This document shows, piece by piece, positions 17,398 to 27,315 of a stretch of DNA of 64,000 bases. How positions within the stretch are numbered: the stretch's first letter is position 1; the number at the start of each line of letters is the position of its first letter. The stretch lies in contig CBDEGU010000009.1 in NCBI GenBank assembly GCA_965238045.1, positions 298,398-362,397 on the forward strand, given 5' to 3'. Position numbers and translations under genes: made by a program. The notes beneath the pieces were generated by a model that did not search any database, was not told the origin of the DNA, and worked only from the letters and a program-made list of their open reading frames with translations. This stretch comes from CBDEGU01 sp965238045 (GTDB taxonomy: Bacteria > Acidobacteriota > Terriglobia > Bryobacterales > UBA6623).

Positions 17398-19152
17398 ATG
17401 AATTGGCAGAGATTTGTCGGCTGTGTTGCCTCGTGCTCGGTAGCTTTGGCCCTGGCCGGCTGTGGCCCGGCGGAACCGGGATTCGATCTTGTGATCAGGA
17501 ACGGTATGGTTGTCGACGGCTCGGGTGCGCCGGGTTTTATGTCGGACCTTGGCGTGCGAGGGGACCGGATCGTTGCGATTGAGCAGATTGGCGGCGATGG
17601 CGCCGGGGCCGGGGAATTTGCCGGTATCCGCGAAATCGACGCGGCGGGATTGGTTGTCGCGCCGGGCTTCATCGACAGCCACTCTCACTCCGATTACACG
17701 CTGCTTGTGGATGGCACGGCGCAAAGCAAAATCCGCCAGGGCGTGACGACGGAGATCAACGGCGAACAGAGATCGGCAGGGCCCCTCAAAGGGAAAGTCC
17801 GGCTGGACCTGAGCCGTTACGGCATCGAGGCGGACTGGTCGACGCTGGGAGAATACTTCACCCGGCTCGAAGAGCAGGGAATCTCGGTGAATGCCGGTAC
17901 GTATGTCGGAGCGACGCTGATTCGGAGCTGCGTTCTCGGTGATGAGGCGACTCGCGAGCCGACCAGGGAAGAACTCGGCGAGATGGAGGCCTTGGTCGGC
18001 GAGGCCATGCGGGACGGCGCGCTGGGGTTGTCGAGCGCGCTGACGGTTCCACCGAATACGTATGTGAGCACCGGGCAGTTGGTTGCGATGGCGCGTGTCG
18101 CCGCCAAGTACGGAGGAATTTACGCGACGCACACGCGCAGCGGGAGCGGTGTGATCGTGGGGCTTTCCGAGGCGATCGAGATCGGCGAGCGGGCCGGCGT
18201 GGCGGTGGAGTTTGTTCATTTGAACAATGTGGACCGCCGGATGTGGGGGAAGGTGAGCCTGATTCGAAAAACGATTGAGGACGGGCAGGCGCGCGGAGTG
18301 AGGGTAACGGCGAGCCGGTATCCGTATATAGCCGGTCAGAACAATATTCGGGCGCTGCTGCCGCCTTGGTCGCTCGTGGGGACGAACGAGCAAGTTCTGG
18401 CCCGTCTTCGCGACCCGGCGGCGAGAAAGCGCATCGAGCGGGATATCCGCAGTGGGATCGACGGCTGGTTCAATCACTATTTGTTGATGGGGACTTGGGA
18501 GAACGTCCGCGTGGCGGTCGTTCAAACGGAAGGCAACAAGCAGTACGAAGGCAAGTCGATCGCCGAGATCGCCGAGACGACGAAGCGTTCGCCTGTCGAT
18601 ACGATCTGTGATTTGCTGCTCGACGAGGGCGGCTCGATTCCGGCGGTGTATTTCATGATGAGCGAGGACGATGTGCGGGAAACGCTCAAGCTGCCGTGGG
18701 TGTCGATCGGGTCGGACGGGAGCGCCGTGCGGCCGGACGGAGTTCTTGGGCGGGGAAAGCCGCATCCGCGGTGGTATGGGGCTTTCCCGCGAGTCTTGGG
18801 CAAGTATGTTCGGGAGGAGAAAGTGCTGACGCTTCCCGAGGCGATTCGCAAGATGACTTCGATGAATGCCGAGAAGGTTGGGATCACCGATCGCGGTTTG
18901 CTCAAGGAAGGCTGGAAGGCGGACATTACGATCTTTGACCCGCGAACGGTGCGGGACGAGGCTACGTTTGAAAACCCTCACCAGTACGCGACCGGTATCG
19001 AGTACGTGATCGTGAACGGCCGTGTCGTGCTTGACGAGGGCGAGCATACCGGCGCGAAGCCGGGGCGGGTGATTCGGGGTCCTGGAGCTGGATCACTCGT
19101 GGACGACGCGCTTGATGGGTCCGGTGACGAAGAAGAGCGCGGCCATCGATAG
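17398..19152 (+). CDS. N-acyl-D-amino-acid deacylase family lipoprotein
   Basis: 584 residues. A lipoprotein signal ends at the lipobox LAGC (Cys about residue 22), so it is anchored outside the cytoplasmic membrane. The rest is an amidohydrolase of the D-aminoacylase type: beta domain start FDLVIRNGMVVDG, metal motif FIDSHSHSDY, the family segment GVTTEINGEQ, then THTRSG and a late SIGSDGSAVRPDG with the catalytic Asp. It would release D-amino acids from N-acyl forms. Its 3' end overlaps the convergent MFS gene by 60 bp. A role with that carrier (import of the released product) is plausible but only inferred from position. Confidence 0.85.
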   Translation: MNWQRFVGCVASCSVALALAGCGPAEPGFDLVIRNGMVVDGSGAPGFMSDLGVRGDRIVAIEQIGGDGAGAGEFAGIREIDAAGLVVAPGFIDSHSHSDYTLLVDGTAQSKIRQGVTTEINGEQRSAGPLKGKVRLDLSRYGIEADWSTLGEYFTRLEEQGISVNAGTYVGATLIRSCVLGDEATREPTREELGEMEALVGEAMRDGALGLSSALTVPPNTYVSTGQLVAMARVAAKYGGIYATHTRSGSGVIVGLSEAIEIGERAGVAVEFVHLNNVDRRMWGKVSLIRKTIEDGQARGVRVTASRYPYIAGQNNIRALLPPWSLVGTNEQVLARLRDPAARKRIERDIRSGIDGWFNHYLLMGTWENVRVAVVQTEGNKQYEGKSIAEIAETTKRSPVDTICDLLLDEGGSIPAVYFMMSEDDVRETLKLPWVSIGSDGSAVRPDGVLGRGKPHPRWYGAFPRVLGKYVREEKVLTLPEAIRKMTSMNAEKVGITDRGLLKEGWKADITIFDPRTVRDEATFENPHQYATGIEYVIVNGRVVLDEGEHTGAKPGRVIRGPGAGSLVDDALDGSGDEEERGHR

Positions 19153-20397
19153 CAGCGGCAGGATGCCGACGAGCACGAAGACTGGCGTGAATGAGTATTC
19201 GTCGGCGATGACGCCCACGAGTTTGGTGAAGAGGACGCTGCCCAGTCCGGCGCCCATTCCCGAGAATCCGGAGATCGAGGCGACCAGGCCGGGTGAGGCC
19301 AGATCGGTGGGCAGCGTGAGAGTATTGGTCGAATAAGCGTAGAACGAGAGCAGCGCAAGGCTTGAGAGGGCGAGCGCGGCCACGTCGGACTCGACCATGC
19401 CCACGCCCATGCTCGACACCATCAGAACGCCGCTGACAAACATGACGGTCTTGCGGGCGCGGTTGACACTCCAGCCGCGCCGAATCAGCGAGCCGGAAAT
19501 TCCGCCGCCAGCAAAGCTGGCGAAGATAGCTGGAAGAAAGACCATCCAAAGATTGTTGCGGATATCTTCCATGCTGTAGCCGCGTTCGTCGACGAAGTAC
19601 TTTGGCAGCCAGGCGAGATAGAACCAGAGAATCGAGTCGGAGAAAAACCGGATCAGGGCCACACCCCAAACCTGCCGGTAGCGAAGCGCCGCGCCCCAGC
19701 CGGCGAAAAGCCCCTGTTTTTTGGCGGGGGCCTGGACCGCGCCATGGGCTTCACCGTCCTCTCGCAGTTCGTTCATCTCGTCGTCCGACATCAGCCAATG
19801 GTCGGCGGGCGAACGGTAGAACCAGAGCCAGAGCGGCAGCCAGGCGAATCCGGTCAGGCCGATAATGACGAACGCCCAGCGCCAACTGTCGGTCCACAAG
19901 ATGAGCTGCGCGATGACCAGCGGAGCGATCATCGCTCCCAGGCCGGAACCGGCGCCGGAGAAGTAGGCGACGCCCAGACCTCGCTGCCGAGCCGGAAACC
20001 ACTCCGAGATGGCCTTCACCGAGGCAGGCCAGTTACCGGCTTCGCCCAGCCCCAGACAGAAGCGGAAGATGCTTAGGCTCACGATGCCGCGGGCGAAGGA
20101 GCAGAAAATCCCCGACACGGACCAGAAGATCATGATCAGTACGAATCCAGTCCTTGTGCCGAGCACGTCCATCATACGTCCGGTGAGGAGTTGTCCGATC
20201 ATGTAGGCGGACGTGAACGCGATGTTGATATTGGCCACGTCGTCGTTGCTGAGCCCAAACTCCTCGACGATCGCGGGCGTGGAGATGGCGAAAGTCTGGC
20301 GGTCGAGATAGTTGATCAGGGTAGCGAGAAAGAGCAGAGTACAGATCCACCAGCGAAGGTTTTTGAGGGTGCGGCGCGGAGCGGCTGATTCAGGCAT
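19093..20397 (-). CDS. MFS transporter, anion:cation symporter (hexuronate/ExuT-like) family
   Basis: 434 residues with about twelve hydrophobic segments. The start RRTLKNLRWWICTLLFLATLINYLDRQTF is characteristic of the ACS branch (ExuT, GarP, and relatives), including the YLDR motif at the first helix end. GLGEAGNWPAS in helix 4-5 is likewise typical of sugar-acid carriers. Expected to import an organic anion with protons across the cytoplasmic membrane. Convergent with, and overlapping, the deacylase lipoprotein gene by 60 bp at the 3' ends. Confidence 0.85.
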   Translation of the reverse strand: MPESAAPRRTLKNLRWWICTLLFLATLINYLDRQTFAISTPAIVEEFGLSNDDVANINIAFTSAYMIGQLLTGRMMDVLGTRTGFVLIMIFWSVSGIFCSFARGIVSLSIFRFCLGLGEAGNWPASVKAISEWFPARQRGLGVAYFSGAGSGLGAMIAPLVIAQLILWTDSWRWAFVIIGLTGFAWLPLWLWFYRSPADHWLMSDDEMNELREDGEAHGAVQAPAKKQGLFAGWGAALRYRQVWGVALIRFFSDSILWFYLAWLPKYFVDERGYSMEDIRNNLWMVFLPAIFASFAGGGISGSLIRRGWSVNRARKTVMFVSGVLMVSSMGVGMVESDVAALALSSLALLSFYAYSTNTLTLPTDLASPGLVASISGFSGMGAGLGSVLFTKLVGVIADEYSFTPVFVLVGILPLLSMAALFFVTGPIKRVVHE

Positions 20398-20680
20398 GGG
20401 GTTATGGTCTGGCCGGGTCGAGGTCTTGTTCGATGATGGCCGGATGCCGCGGGCGGCCGGAATCGATCGGCGCCGGGCGCGGCGGGTAAAACGTCAAGCA
20501 TTGTAGCACCACGCCCGGCGAAGAGGCCGGCCGAGAGTTGCCGGCCCAGTGGCTGGCCGGGCGGCGGCGCTTGCCGCTCCCGCGCTCATCGCACTACTCT
20601 GGGGAGAGCCCGGCGGCGCCCTTTTCTGGAGCGTGGTCCGGGTGGCAGCGCCAGGCGACGAGCTGGCGCGATGAGATTGT

Positions 20681-23261
20681 ATGAGACCTGGCAAGCGCCG
20701 ACGCCGGAATCAGGTAGAGCAGAGCTCTGGCTCGGCTCGTCCTGAGGGAACCGGACGCTCCGAGGCAGGCCGCGCGTCTTCGGGACCGCGGGGCTGGCGG
20801 ATCTTGGCGGCGCCGGGCATGGGTGCAGGGGTGCTGGCGGCGGTACTGGCGGTCATGCTGGCGGCGGGGCTTTTCCTGTGGCTTCGGCCGCCTCCGAAAA
20901 AGGTGGTTCCGGAATCGACGGCGATCGGGGCGCTCTCCATTGCGGGAGAGGGAGACGCCTATGTTGACCCGTCGGCCTGCATCGGCTGCCATCAAGAGAT
21001 TTACGAAACCTACAGCCGCAACGGCATGGGACGATCGTTCTATTTGCTGAAGCCGGAAAGCGCCGTGGAGGATTTCACTTCCGGCAACACGTTCTATCAC
21101 AAACCTTCCGATCGTCACTACACGATGACTGAGCGCGGAGGAGAGTTTTTTGTCCGGCGTCACCAGACAGGTTTCGGCGGGCGGGAGACGAATGTCGTCG
21201 AGAAGCGCATTGACTACGTGATCGGTTCGGGCAATCGCGCGCGCAGCTATCTTTGGCGCACGGCAGGCGGCGGGCTGGCGCAGATGCCCGTGACCTGGTA
21301 CGCGGAGAAGGGAGGCCACTGGGCGATGAGTCCCGGCTATGACACGCCCCGGCATCAGGGCTTCTTGCGGGAGGTGAACGCGGACTGCATTGCCTGCCAC
21401 AACAGTTATCCGAGAATTGCAGCCGGTTCGGATCGCGAGGGGGGAGATCTGCGCTATCCAGCCGAGATGCCGCTTGGTATCGATTGCCAGCGGTGCCACG
21501 GGCCGGGAGGCGAGCATCTGGCGGTATTCGCCTCAGGCGCGGTCCCTCCGGCGCCGGAGGCCGTGCGCGCCAGCATCGTCAACCCGGCGCGGCTGAGTTT
21601 GGAGCGGCAAATGGAAGTGTGCATGCAGTGTCACCTGGAGACGACTGTCGAGGGTCTGCCGCACGCCTTGCGCCGGACCGGCCGGGGCGCGTTCTCCTAC
21701 AAGCCTGGTGAATCGCTTGCGGACTTCGTGCTTCATTTCGATTTCGCGCCGGGCGCGGGCCGTGACGACGCATTCGAGATCGCGCATGCGGCCTACCGGT
21801 TTCGGAAGTCGGCCTGTTTTCGTGAAAGCGATGGGAAGTTCACCTGCACGAGTTGTCACAATCCGCATGATGTTCGCCACGGGGAAGAAGCCGAAGCCGC
21901 GACTGTGAAAGTCTGCCGCGATTGCCACGGCGCCCCGTTTGAGCGGCTGGTGCAATCGAAGCGGCACACCAGTTCGCCCGATTGCCTGGGGTGCCATATG
22001 CCGAAGCGCCGGGCTGACGACGTCGTGCACGCGGTGATGACCGATCACTACATTCAGCGGCGCCGGCCCAGAGGCGATCTGCTGGCCGAGCGAGAAGAAG
22101 TTCATGGCGAGCCGTATCGGGGCGAGGTCGCGCTTTACTATCCCGAGCCGGGGACTGTGCCGCCCGCGCCGCAGGATGATTTCAAGATGGATCTCGACCT
22201 GGCCGTGGCGCAAGTTAGTGCGGGTTCGAATCTGGAAGGAGGCATTCCGCGGCTTGAGGCGGCGATCCGGCAGCACGAGCCAGACGGGGGATACTATCAC
22301 GCTGTGCTGGCGGACGCATACAGGCTCTGGGGGAGAGCCGAAGACGCGCGCAGGGCCTATGAGCAAGCACTTGCACGCGAGCCCGGGCTGGGATCGGCGC
22401 TTGAGGGGCTGGCCAGGCTGCTTTCCGAGAAGGGGCTCACCGGCGAGGCGGCCCGCCTTCTCCTTCGCGCGATGAGGGCCCGGCCCGACGCAGCTTCACG
22501 CCGATCTCGGCCTGGTGCGTCTGAAACAGGGCCGGCTAGAGGAGGCGCGCGCCGAGCTGACCGCCGCGGTGCAACGGAACCCCGACTCTCCCGAGGCTCA
22601 CAGCAACCTCGGCGGAGTGTATGTTCAGCTTCGAGACAGTCGCGGCGCGGAAGAGGCGTTCCGCGAGGCGATTCGTCTGCGGCCTGATTACGGCGAGGCG
22701 CGGGGCAACTTGGCCAATCTGCTGGGCGCGAAAGGGGAGTTCGAGCGGGCGGAGTTCGAGTTTCGCAAGGCGCTTGCACTCGATCCAAAACTGGTTGAGG
22801 CACAATACAACTTTGCCGCAATGCTCGCCTCGCGGGGCCGAGAGGGTCAGGCGGAACGGCAGTTCAAGACGCTGCTGCGCTACCAGCCGGATTTCGCCGA
22901 AGCGTGGGACAGCCTCGGCACGATCGCTCTGCTGCGGGGCCAGAGAGCGCTAGCGGAGCGCCACTACCGAAAAGCGATCGAGGCCGATCCGAAGTTCGCG
23001 GCAGCCGCGTTCAACCTTGGCGTCCTGCTTTTCAATCAGGGTGAGCGTTCCTCGGCGAAGAACTATTTTCTGCGCGCGGTCTTCAACGCCCCGGATTTCG
23101 CCGAGGCCCATCTGAATCTAGGAAATCTCTACGCCCAGGATGGCGACTTCGCACAGGCCCGGTTTCACTTTGGCAGTGCGGCCCGCGGCGGCGACCCGGC
23201 CATAGGGGATGCCGCGCGGGAATCGCTCGGCAAGATCGCCGCGGCGGAACAGGCCCGCTAG
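20681..23261 (+). pseudogene. Seven-heme cytochrome c with TPR repeats, one frameshift
   Basis: The first frame (20681-22687) gives an N-terminal membrane helix (about residues 47-70) and seven CxxCH heme motifs: CIGCH, CIACH, CQRCH, CMQCH, CTSCH, CRDCH and CLGCH. TPR helices then begin. The second frame (through 23261) continues with clean TPR repeats. The switch is at ~22487-22492: reading on with two bases added (or one removed) turns the sequence into RPDAQLHADLGLVRLKQG, so the original protein was about 860 residues. Either the gene is broken or two bases are missing in the assembly. The product would be a membrane-anchored, exported electron carrier or multiheme oxidoreductase with a protein-binding tail. 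Confidence 0.8.
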
Positions 23262-23624
23262 GGGCCCGTGCTAGAGGTCCGGCTGGGTGGCGCGACATCG
23301 GCCGCCTTAATGGTCTGGCCATCGCGTGCTTTGTCGCGCACGGCGGCCGCGGCGACGGGGTGAGGACGGGCTGTGGAAAGGATGGAGCGGGTGGAAAGCA
23401 TGGAAAATCTTTCCAGAGGCGAGCAGGGTTCGAATCGCAACGAAAGGTTCCCACCCTTCCCACCGTCGCTTGGAAATTGCGCCAGCGATTCCCACATTTC
23501 CACAGCTCCGACGACGACGATTTTCTCTTACGCACCAGGGGTCATTTCTACTGGGCTGCCGAGGGGGACATTTCTATTGGGCGTTGACACCGCAGTTCGA
23601 GTACCTTGCGGACCGGGAAGGGTG
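23262..23624. other. Intergenic region with a repeat-motif copy
   Basis: No gene is supported. It begins with GGCCCGTGCTAGAGGTCCGG (about 23264-23283), matching the ends of the 274-bp element at 980-1253, and shares TCGAATCGCAACGAA with the interior of that element. Two short near-copies of CATTTCTA(C/T)TGGGC occur near 23544 and 23570. The palindromic repeat at 23625 follows directly. Confidence 0.4.
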
Positions 23625-23817
23625 AGCCCGCATTTCTCAACACCTGACGACCGAAGCACGCGATAGGCCCGCCATTCCTTCGTTGCGCTTGCTCGCCGTG
23701 CTCAACGTACTGTCAAGTACGCCTGCGCTCGTCAAGCGGCGCGCGCCTCGTACTGACGGGCCTCTCGCGCACTTCGCCTCGCCACTTCATCGGGCCACGT
23801 GGTGAGAAAAGCGGGCT
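23625..23817 (-). repeat. Palindromic dispersed repeat, full copy (B1)
   Basis: 193 bp. The ends are imperfect inverted repeats, AGCCCGCATTTCTCAACACC and, reversed, AGCCCGCTTTTCTCACCACG. The centre is also palindromic: CGTACT (23706-23711) faces AGTACG (23716-23721). Read on the minus strand it aligns along its full length with 44999-45178. It ends 17 bp before the start of the next gene. Confidence 0.75.
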
Positions 23818-23834
23818 AGAATAGATTCACCGCT

Positions 23835-24851
23835 ATGAAACTCTTTATCGCGCTGTTCACCGTTATCTGTTTCTCGTCGGCTCTCCCGCTTGGGGCGCAA
23901 GAGCTGAAAGGCTGGACGAAGGGGAAGGGCTTTGGCTGGGTTTGGGGTCCGGAGGACGAAGTCGGCGCGCTGAACGCGATTCTCACGCCCGAGCGCAGGC
24001 TGGCCGCGCTGCGCGGCGTCACGAAGGGCAATGTGTATGACCTGGGCGTGCCGCTGGATCAGTTCTCTTATAAGTTCGCGGGACATTCGCCGACTTCGAT
24101 CGTCTCCTACCGCAGCCCCGAGGGCGTCAAGCGCGGGGGTGACATTCCGGGTTTTGGCGAGAAGCATCCTCACAAGCTGGGGTTCCACAGTTGCGCGCTC
24201 TATATCTCAGACAATCTCGGTACGCAGATCGACGGACTGGGCCACATCACCACGGGCGAGGACAATCACTGGTACAACGGTTTCAAGGAATCAGACTGGG
24301 GCGGTGATTTCGGCATTCGCAAGGCCGACGCCAACGGCATTCCGCCGGTCGTGGGCCGGGCGATCCTGATCGACGTGGCCGGCTGGAAGGGCGTGGATGC
24401 GCTGCCGCCGAACTTCGCGATCACATCGAAAGAACTGCAAGCGGCGCTGGCCGCGCAGGGGATGGATGTGACGCCGGAAGATATTGTCTTCCTCCGCACA
24501 GGCGCCTTGCGCCACTGGGGCAAGAACGGTTCCGACCACGAGACGATCGCGAAATACGACTCAGCGGGTCTGACGCTCGAAGGAGCGAAGTGGCTCGTCG
24601 AGCAGAAGGGCACCGTGCTGATCGGTTCCGATACCAGCGGGCTCGAGGTCGCTCAGGGCCCGAAGATCCCCGGCCAGGCGATTCCGGTGCATGAATACCT
24701 GCTGGTTGAGCAGGGCGTGCATATCGGTGAGTTCCACAACTTGGAGGCGCTGGCTAAGAATAAGGTGTATCGCTTCGCCTATGTCGCGATGACGAATCGT
24801 CTGATTGGCACGGTGGCGGGAACGGCGATGCGTCCGATCGCGATCGAGTAA
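23835..24851 (+). CDS. Secreted cyclase-family (Cyclase/kynurenine formamidase-like) hydrolase
   Basis: 338 residues with a clear signal peptide (LFIALFTVICFSSALPLGAQ). The body matches the PF04199 'cyclase' fold, whose members hydrolyse formamides, cyclic imides or lactones with a metal site. The usual HxGTHxDxxxH signature appears in altered form as NLGTQIDGLGHI, with the second His replaced by Gln, while GLGH keeps the last His. Late features such as FLRTG and GSDTSGLEV fit the family. Exported, unlike the cytoplasmic kynurenine formamidase; substrate unknown. The start lies 17 bp after the palindromic repeat. Confidence 0.75.
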   Translation: MKLFIALFTVICFSSALPLGAQELKGWTKGKGFGWVWGPEDEVGALNAILTPERRLAALRGVTKGNVYDLGVPLDQFSYKFAGHSPTSIVSYRSPEGVKRGGDIPGFGEKHPHKLGFHSCALYISDNLGTQIDGLGHITTGEDNHWYNGFKESDWGGDFGIRKADANGIPPVVGRAILIDVAGWKGVDALPPNFAITSKELQAALAAQGMDVTPEDIVFLRTGALRHWGKNGSDHETIAKYDSAGLTLEGAKWLVEQKGTVLIGSDTSGLEVAQGPKIPGQAIPVHEYLLVEQGVHIGEFHNLEALAKNKVYRFAYVAMTNRLIGTVAGTAMRPIAIE

Positions 24852-24892
24852 TCTAGCCGCCGCGGCATTGGAGCGCGGTAGAGGAGCAGAGA

Positions 24893-25999
24893 ATGCATCC
24901 ACTTGTAATGGATCCGCTTGTCCGGCGCCGCCGCTTTGCGGCCCCGGCCGTGCTATGTCTGGCGGCCATGATCACCGCCTGCTGGCTGACAGGCGGCGCC
25001 GCGACCGCCGAAACTCTGGAGCGCTTTGTTGCGATCGACAACTATTGCGCTTGGCCGAACTTGACCGTGCTCGATGACGGCACGCTGATCGCAACCGTCT
25101 TCAACAAGCCTTCGCACGGAAAACACGAGGGCGATGTGGAGTGCTGGGCCAGCGCCGATGGCGGCCGGCTCTGGAAGCTGCGCGGCGTCGCCGCGCCTCA
25201 TGTGGCGGGAACGACGCGGATGAACGTGGCCGCCGGACTGGCTCATGACGGCTCGCTGGTCGTGATCGCCTCGGGCTGGGGAGGCAAGGGCCTGCGCGAG
25301 CGCGTGCTGCGGCCCTGGATTTGCCGCTCTACCGACGGCGGCAGGACTTGGGCGCGATCCGGGCAAATCCAGTTTCCGGCGGGAGTCGAAACCATGATTC
25401 CTTTCGGCGATGTCATCCAAGGACGCGGCAAGACTCTGGCGGCCGCCCTCTACGGTTGGGCGGTAGACCCCGAGACCGGAAAGCCGCTGCGCGGCCGGCA
25501 CTCCTACATGCTTTTTAGCAAGGATGACGGACGCAGTTGGGGCGACGCGGTGATCCTCGGTCCAGACGACTACAACGAGACGAGCTTGCTGGCGTTTGAC
25601 CCCGGCCGCTGGCTGGCGGCGGTGAGAACCTACAAGGCGGGCAATCTGGAATTGTTTTCGTCCGCCGACCAGGGCCGCACATGGAAACACGGCGGGCCGC
25701 TGACGATGCCAAGTCATCACCCCGCGCACTTGCTCCGGCTGAACGACGGCCGCGTTCTGTTGACCTACGGCATTCGAGAGAAGAATCACCAAGGCATCGG
25801 CCGGCGCATCAGCGACGACGGCGGCCTCACATGGGGCGTGCCGACAAGGATTGTTGATCTCGACGGATCGACCGATGGCGGATATCCAGCGACGGTGCAA
25901 CTCAAGGACGGAACGCTCGTCACGGCCTACTACAGCAACGGGATCCCGCAGCACCGCCGCTATCACATGGGCGTGGTTCGCTGGCGGTTGGAGGACTAG
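24893..25999 (+). CDS. Secreted sialidase-like BNR-repeat protein
   Basis: 368 residues with an N-terminal signal/anchor segment (about residues 16-40). The rest is a six-bladed propeller of the sialidase superfamily, shown by five Asp-box motifs: SADGGRLW, STDGGRTW, SKDDGRSW, SADQGRTW and SDDGGLTW. An exo-sialidase would cleave terminal sialic acids; many acidobacterial relatives are only predicted glycosidases, so the substrate is open. GGAG lies just ahead of the ATG. It follows the cyclase gene by 41 bp on the same strand and may share its transcript. Confidence 0.75.
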   Translation: MHPLVMDPLVRRRRFAAPAVLCLAAMITACWLTGGAATAETLERFVAIDNYCAWPNLTVLDDGTLIATVFNKPSHGKHEGDVECWASADGGRLWKLRGVAAPHVAGTTRMNVAAGLAHDGSLVVIASGWGGKGLRERVLRPWICRSTDGGRTWARSGQIQFPAGVETMIPFGDVIQGRGKTLAAALYGWAVDPETGKPLRGRHSYMLFSKDDGRSWGDAVILGPDDYNETSLLAFDPGRWLAAVRTYKAGNLELFSSADQGRTWKHGGPLTMPSHHPAHLLRLNDGRVLLTYGIREKNHQGIGRRISDDGGLTWGVPTRIVDLDGSTDGGYPATVQLKDGTLVTAYYSNGIPQHRRYHMGVVRWRLED

Positions 26000-26098
26000 C
26001 ACCGAAGGGGGAATAGGCCACCTTGAATCTGGGGCCGTGCTTGTTAGGAATGCGCTTTGTTGGCTGCGCGGGGAGGTCAACGGAGGCTTGCGAAACCG

Positions 26099-27124
26099 TT
26101 ATCGTGTGCTGCCGTTTTGCCGTCTGGCGTAGCTGTGCTGAAACTCTCTGGTTTTCTCAAAGACCGGCGGCAGCGGACGCCCATTGGGAATGCTCAGCCA
26201 GAAGCGCAGCATGTGGCGCTTGCGCTCAGGCTCTTCGTAATCCACGAAGCTCGTTCTTGAGTGCAGGATCTCGTAATTATTGGCGATTTGGATGTCGCCT
26301 GGCCGCATTTTGAACTCAAGGCAGACGCCCTTTTCGCCGCAGATCTCGTCCATCTGATCGAGCGCCTCGATCTGTTCCGGCGTCATCGGCGGAACCTCGG
26401 GAAAACGCTGCGCCAGCTCGACGTAGAAGCGCTTGTGCAGAACGCTAAGATACCCCTCGTGGTAGTTGTAGATGGGCACGCGCTGGGCACGAGGCATGCC
26501 GCCGGGCTGCTGGCCGCGCGCGTCAAAGTAGAACGGCTGCTGCAAGACCTCCCCCAAATCCTGGCGCCGTTCTATGATTTGGTTGAACACGGTGGTGGCG
26601 CTGACGAGCCGGCTGCGGCCGCCGCTCTTCGAGTCGCGCAGACAGAGCAGCATCAAGATATCCGAGCCGTCGTTGTGAAACGGAATATCTTGATTGGTTT
26701 GATACTTGCGTACATTGTCTTCGCTGACCAGGTCCCGTCCGGTGTCGCGGACATGGTGAAGCAGATGCCCGGCGCGGTCTTGCGGTTCGGCGATGCCCAG
26801 TTGCGCGCCTAGCGCCCAAAAGATCGCAGCGGCGTCTTCCGGGCTGTAGCGCTCCACTGGAACACCGCGCAGGACGGCGAACCCGCGCCCTCCTTCCATG
26901 TCGCGTAAAATCCGTTCCCGGCAGGTGGCGAAGGAAGGCAGGGGGAAGTTATCGGCGCGAATCTCAGAGAGCGCCCGGCCAGACTGGCGCGTGCGTTCCA
27001 AGCCCTCTTCCAGTTCGTGAAGCTGGCTGGCCGTGAGCGAATAGATCCAGTCCTGCTGGTGATCGAGGTCTTCGCCGCGCCAAGCGGCCGGGGTATCTAG
27101 TGGCTGTCGGACGATTTCAGGCAT
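26099..27124 (-). CDS. TauD/TfdA-family Fe(II)/2-oxoglutarate dioxygenase
   Basis: 341 residues from the ATG at 27124; the frame is open to an ATG at 27175 but those 17 residues are basic and atypical. The facial triad is visible: His150 and Asp152 in FHNDGSD and a distal His288 in NNYEILHSR, with Arg in RKRHMLRFW for 2-oxoglutarate. Such enzymes hydroxylate small molecules or sulfonates, carnitine precursors or amino acids. This subtype (GFAVLRGVPV, long C-terminus) resembles the gamma-butyrobetaine/AsbF-like TauD relatives; substrate unknown. It is divergent from the Gfo/Idh gene to its right. Confidence 0.8.
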   Translation of the reverse strand: MPEIVRQPLDTPAAWRGEDLDHQQDWIYSLTASQLHELEEGLERTRQSGRALSEIRADNFPLPSFATCRERILRDMEGGRGFAVLRGVPVERYSPEDAAAIFWALGAQLGIAEPQDRAGHLLHHVRDTGRDLVSEDNVRKYQTNQDIPFHNDGSDILMLLCLRDSKSGGRSRLVSATTVFNQIIERRQDLGEVLQQPFYFDARGQQPGGMPRAQRVPIYNYHEGYLSVLHKRFYVELAQRFPEVPPMTPEQIEALDQMDEICGEKGVCLEFKMRPGDIQIANNYEILHSRTSFVDYEEPERKRHMLRFWLSIPNGRPLPPVFEKTREFQHSYARRQNGSTR

Positions 27125-27315
27125 TGGATGGATGTGCCGGGCGCGGCGCTGGCGAGTCTTCGGCGCTTGCCGCAATTTTAGCGCGATGCGGCTTGATCCG
27201 CCCAGCCTCCGCCGGAGTATTCCCCATCCGCCAGGGTTGGGCGACAGATGATTGGCCCTGTGCGCGCCTTTCTTGCTACACTCATCGAATTGCAGCGAAA
27301 TGGGAGGAACGGACC

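Noticed and set aside
17377..19047. A 556-codon frame antisense to the D-aminoacylase gene
   Set aside because: Composition is that of an antisense shadow and the real protein has clear motifs and a signal peptide.
23425..23450. Possible tRNA T-arm (GGTTCGAATCG)
   Set aside because: No acceptor stem or other arms around it; it belongs to the shared 15-bp word of the repeat region.
24953..26080. A 375-codon minus-strand frame opposite the sialidase
   Set aside because: No domain; the sialidase strand shows five Asp boxes.
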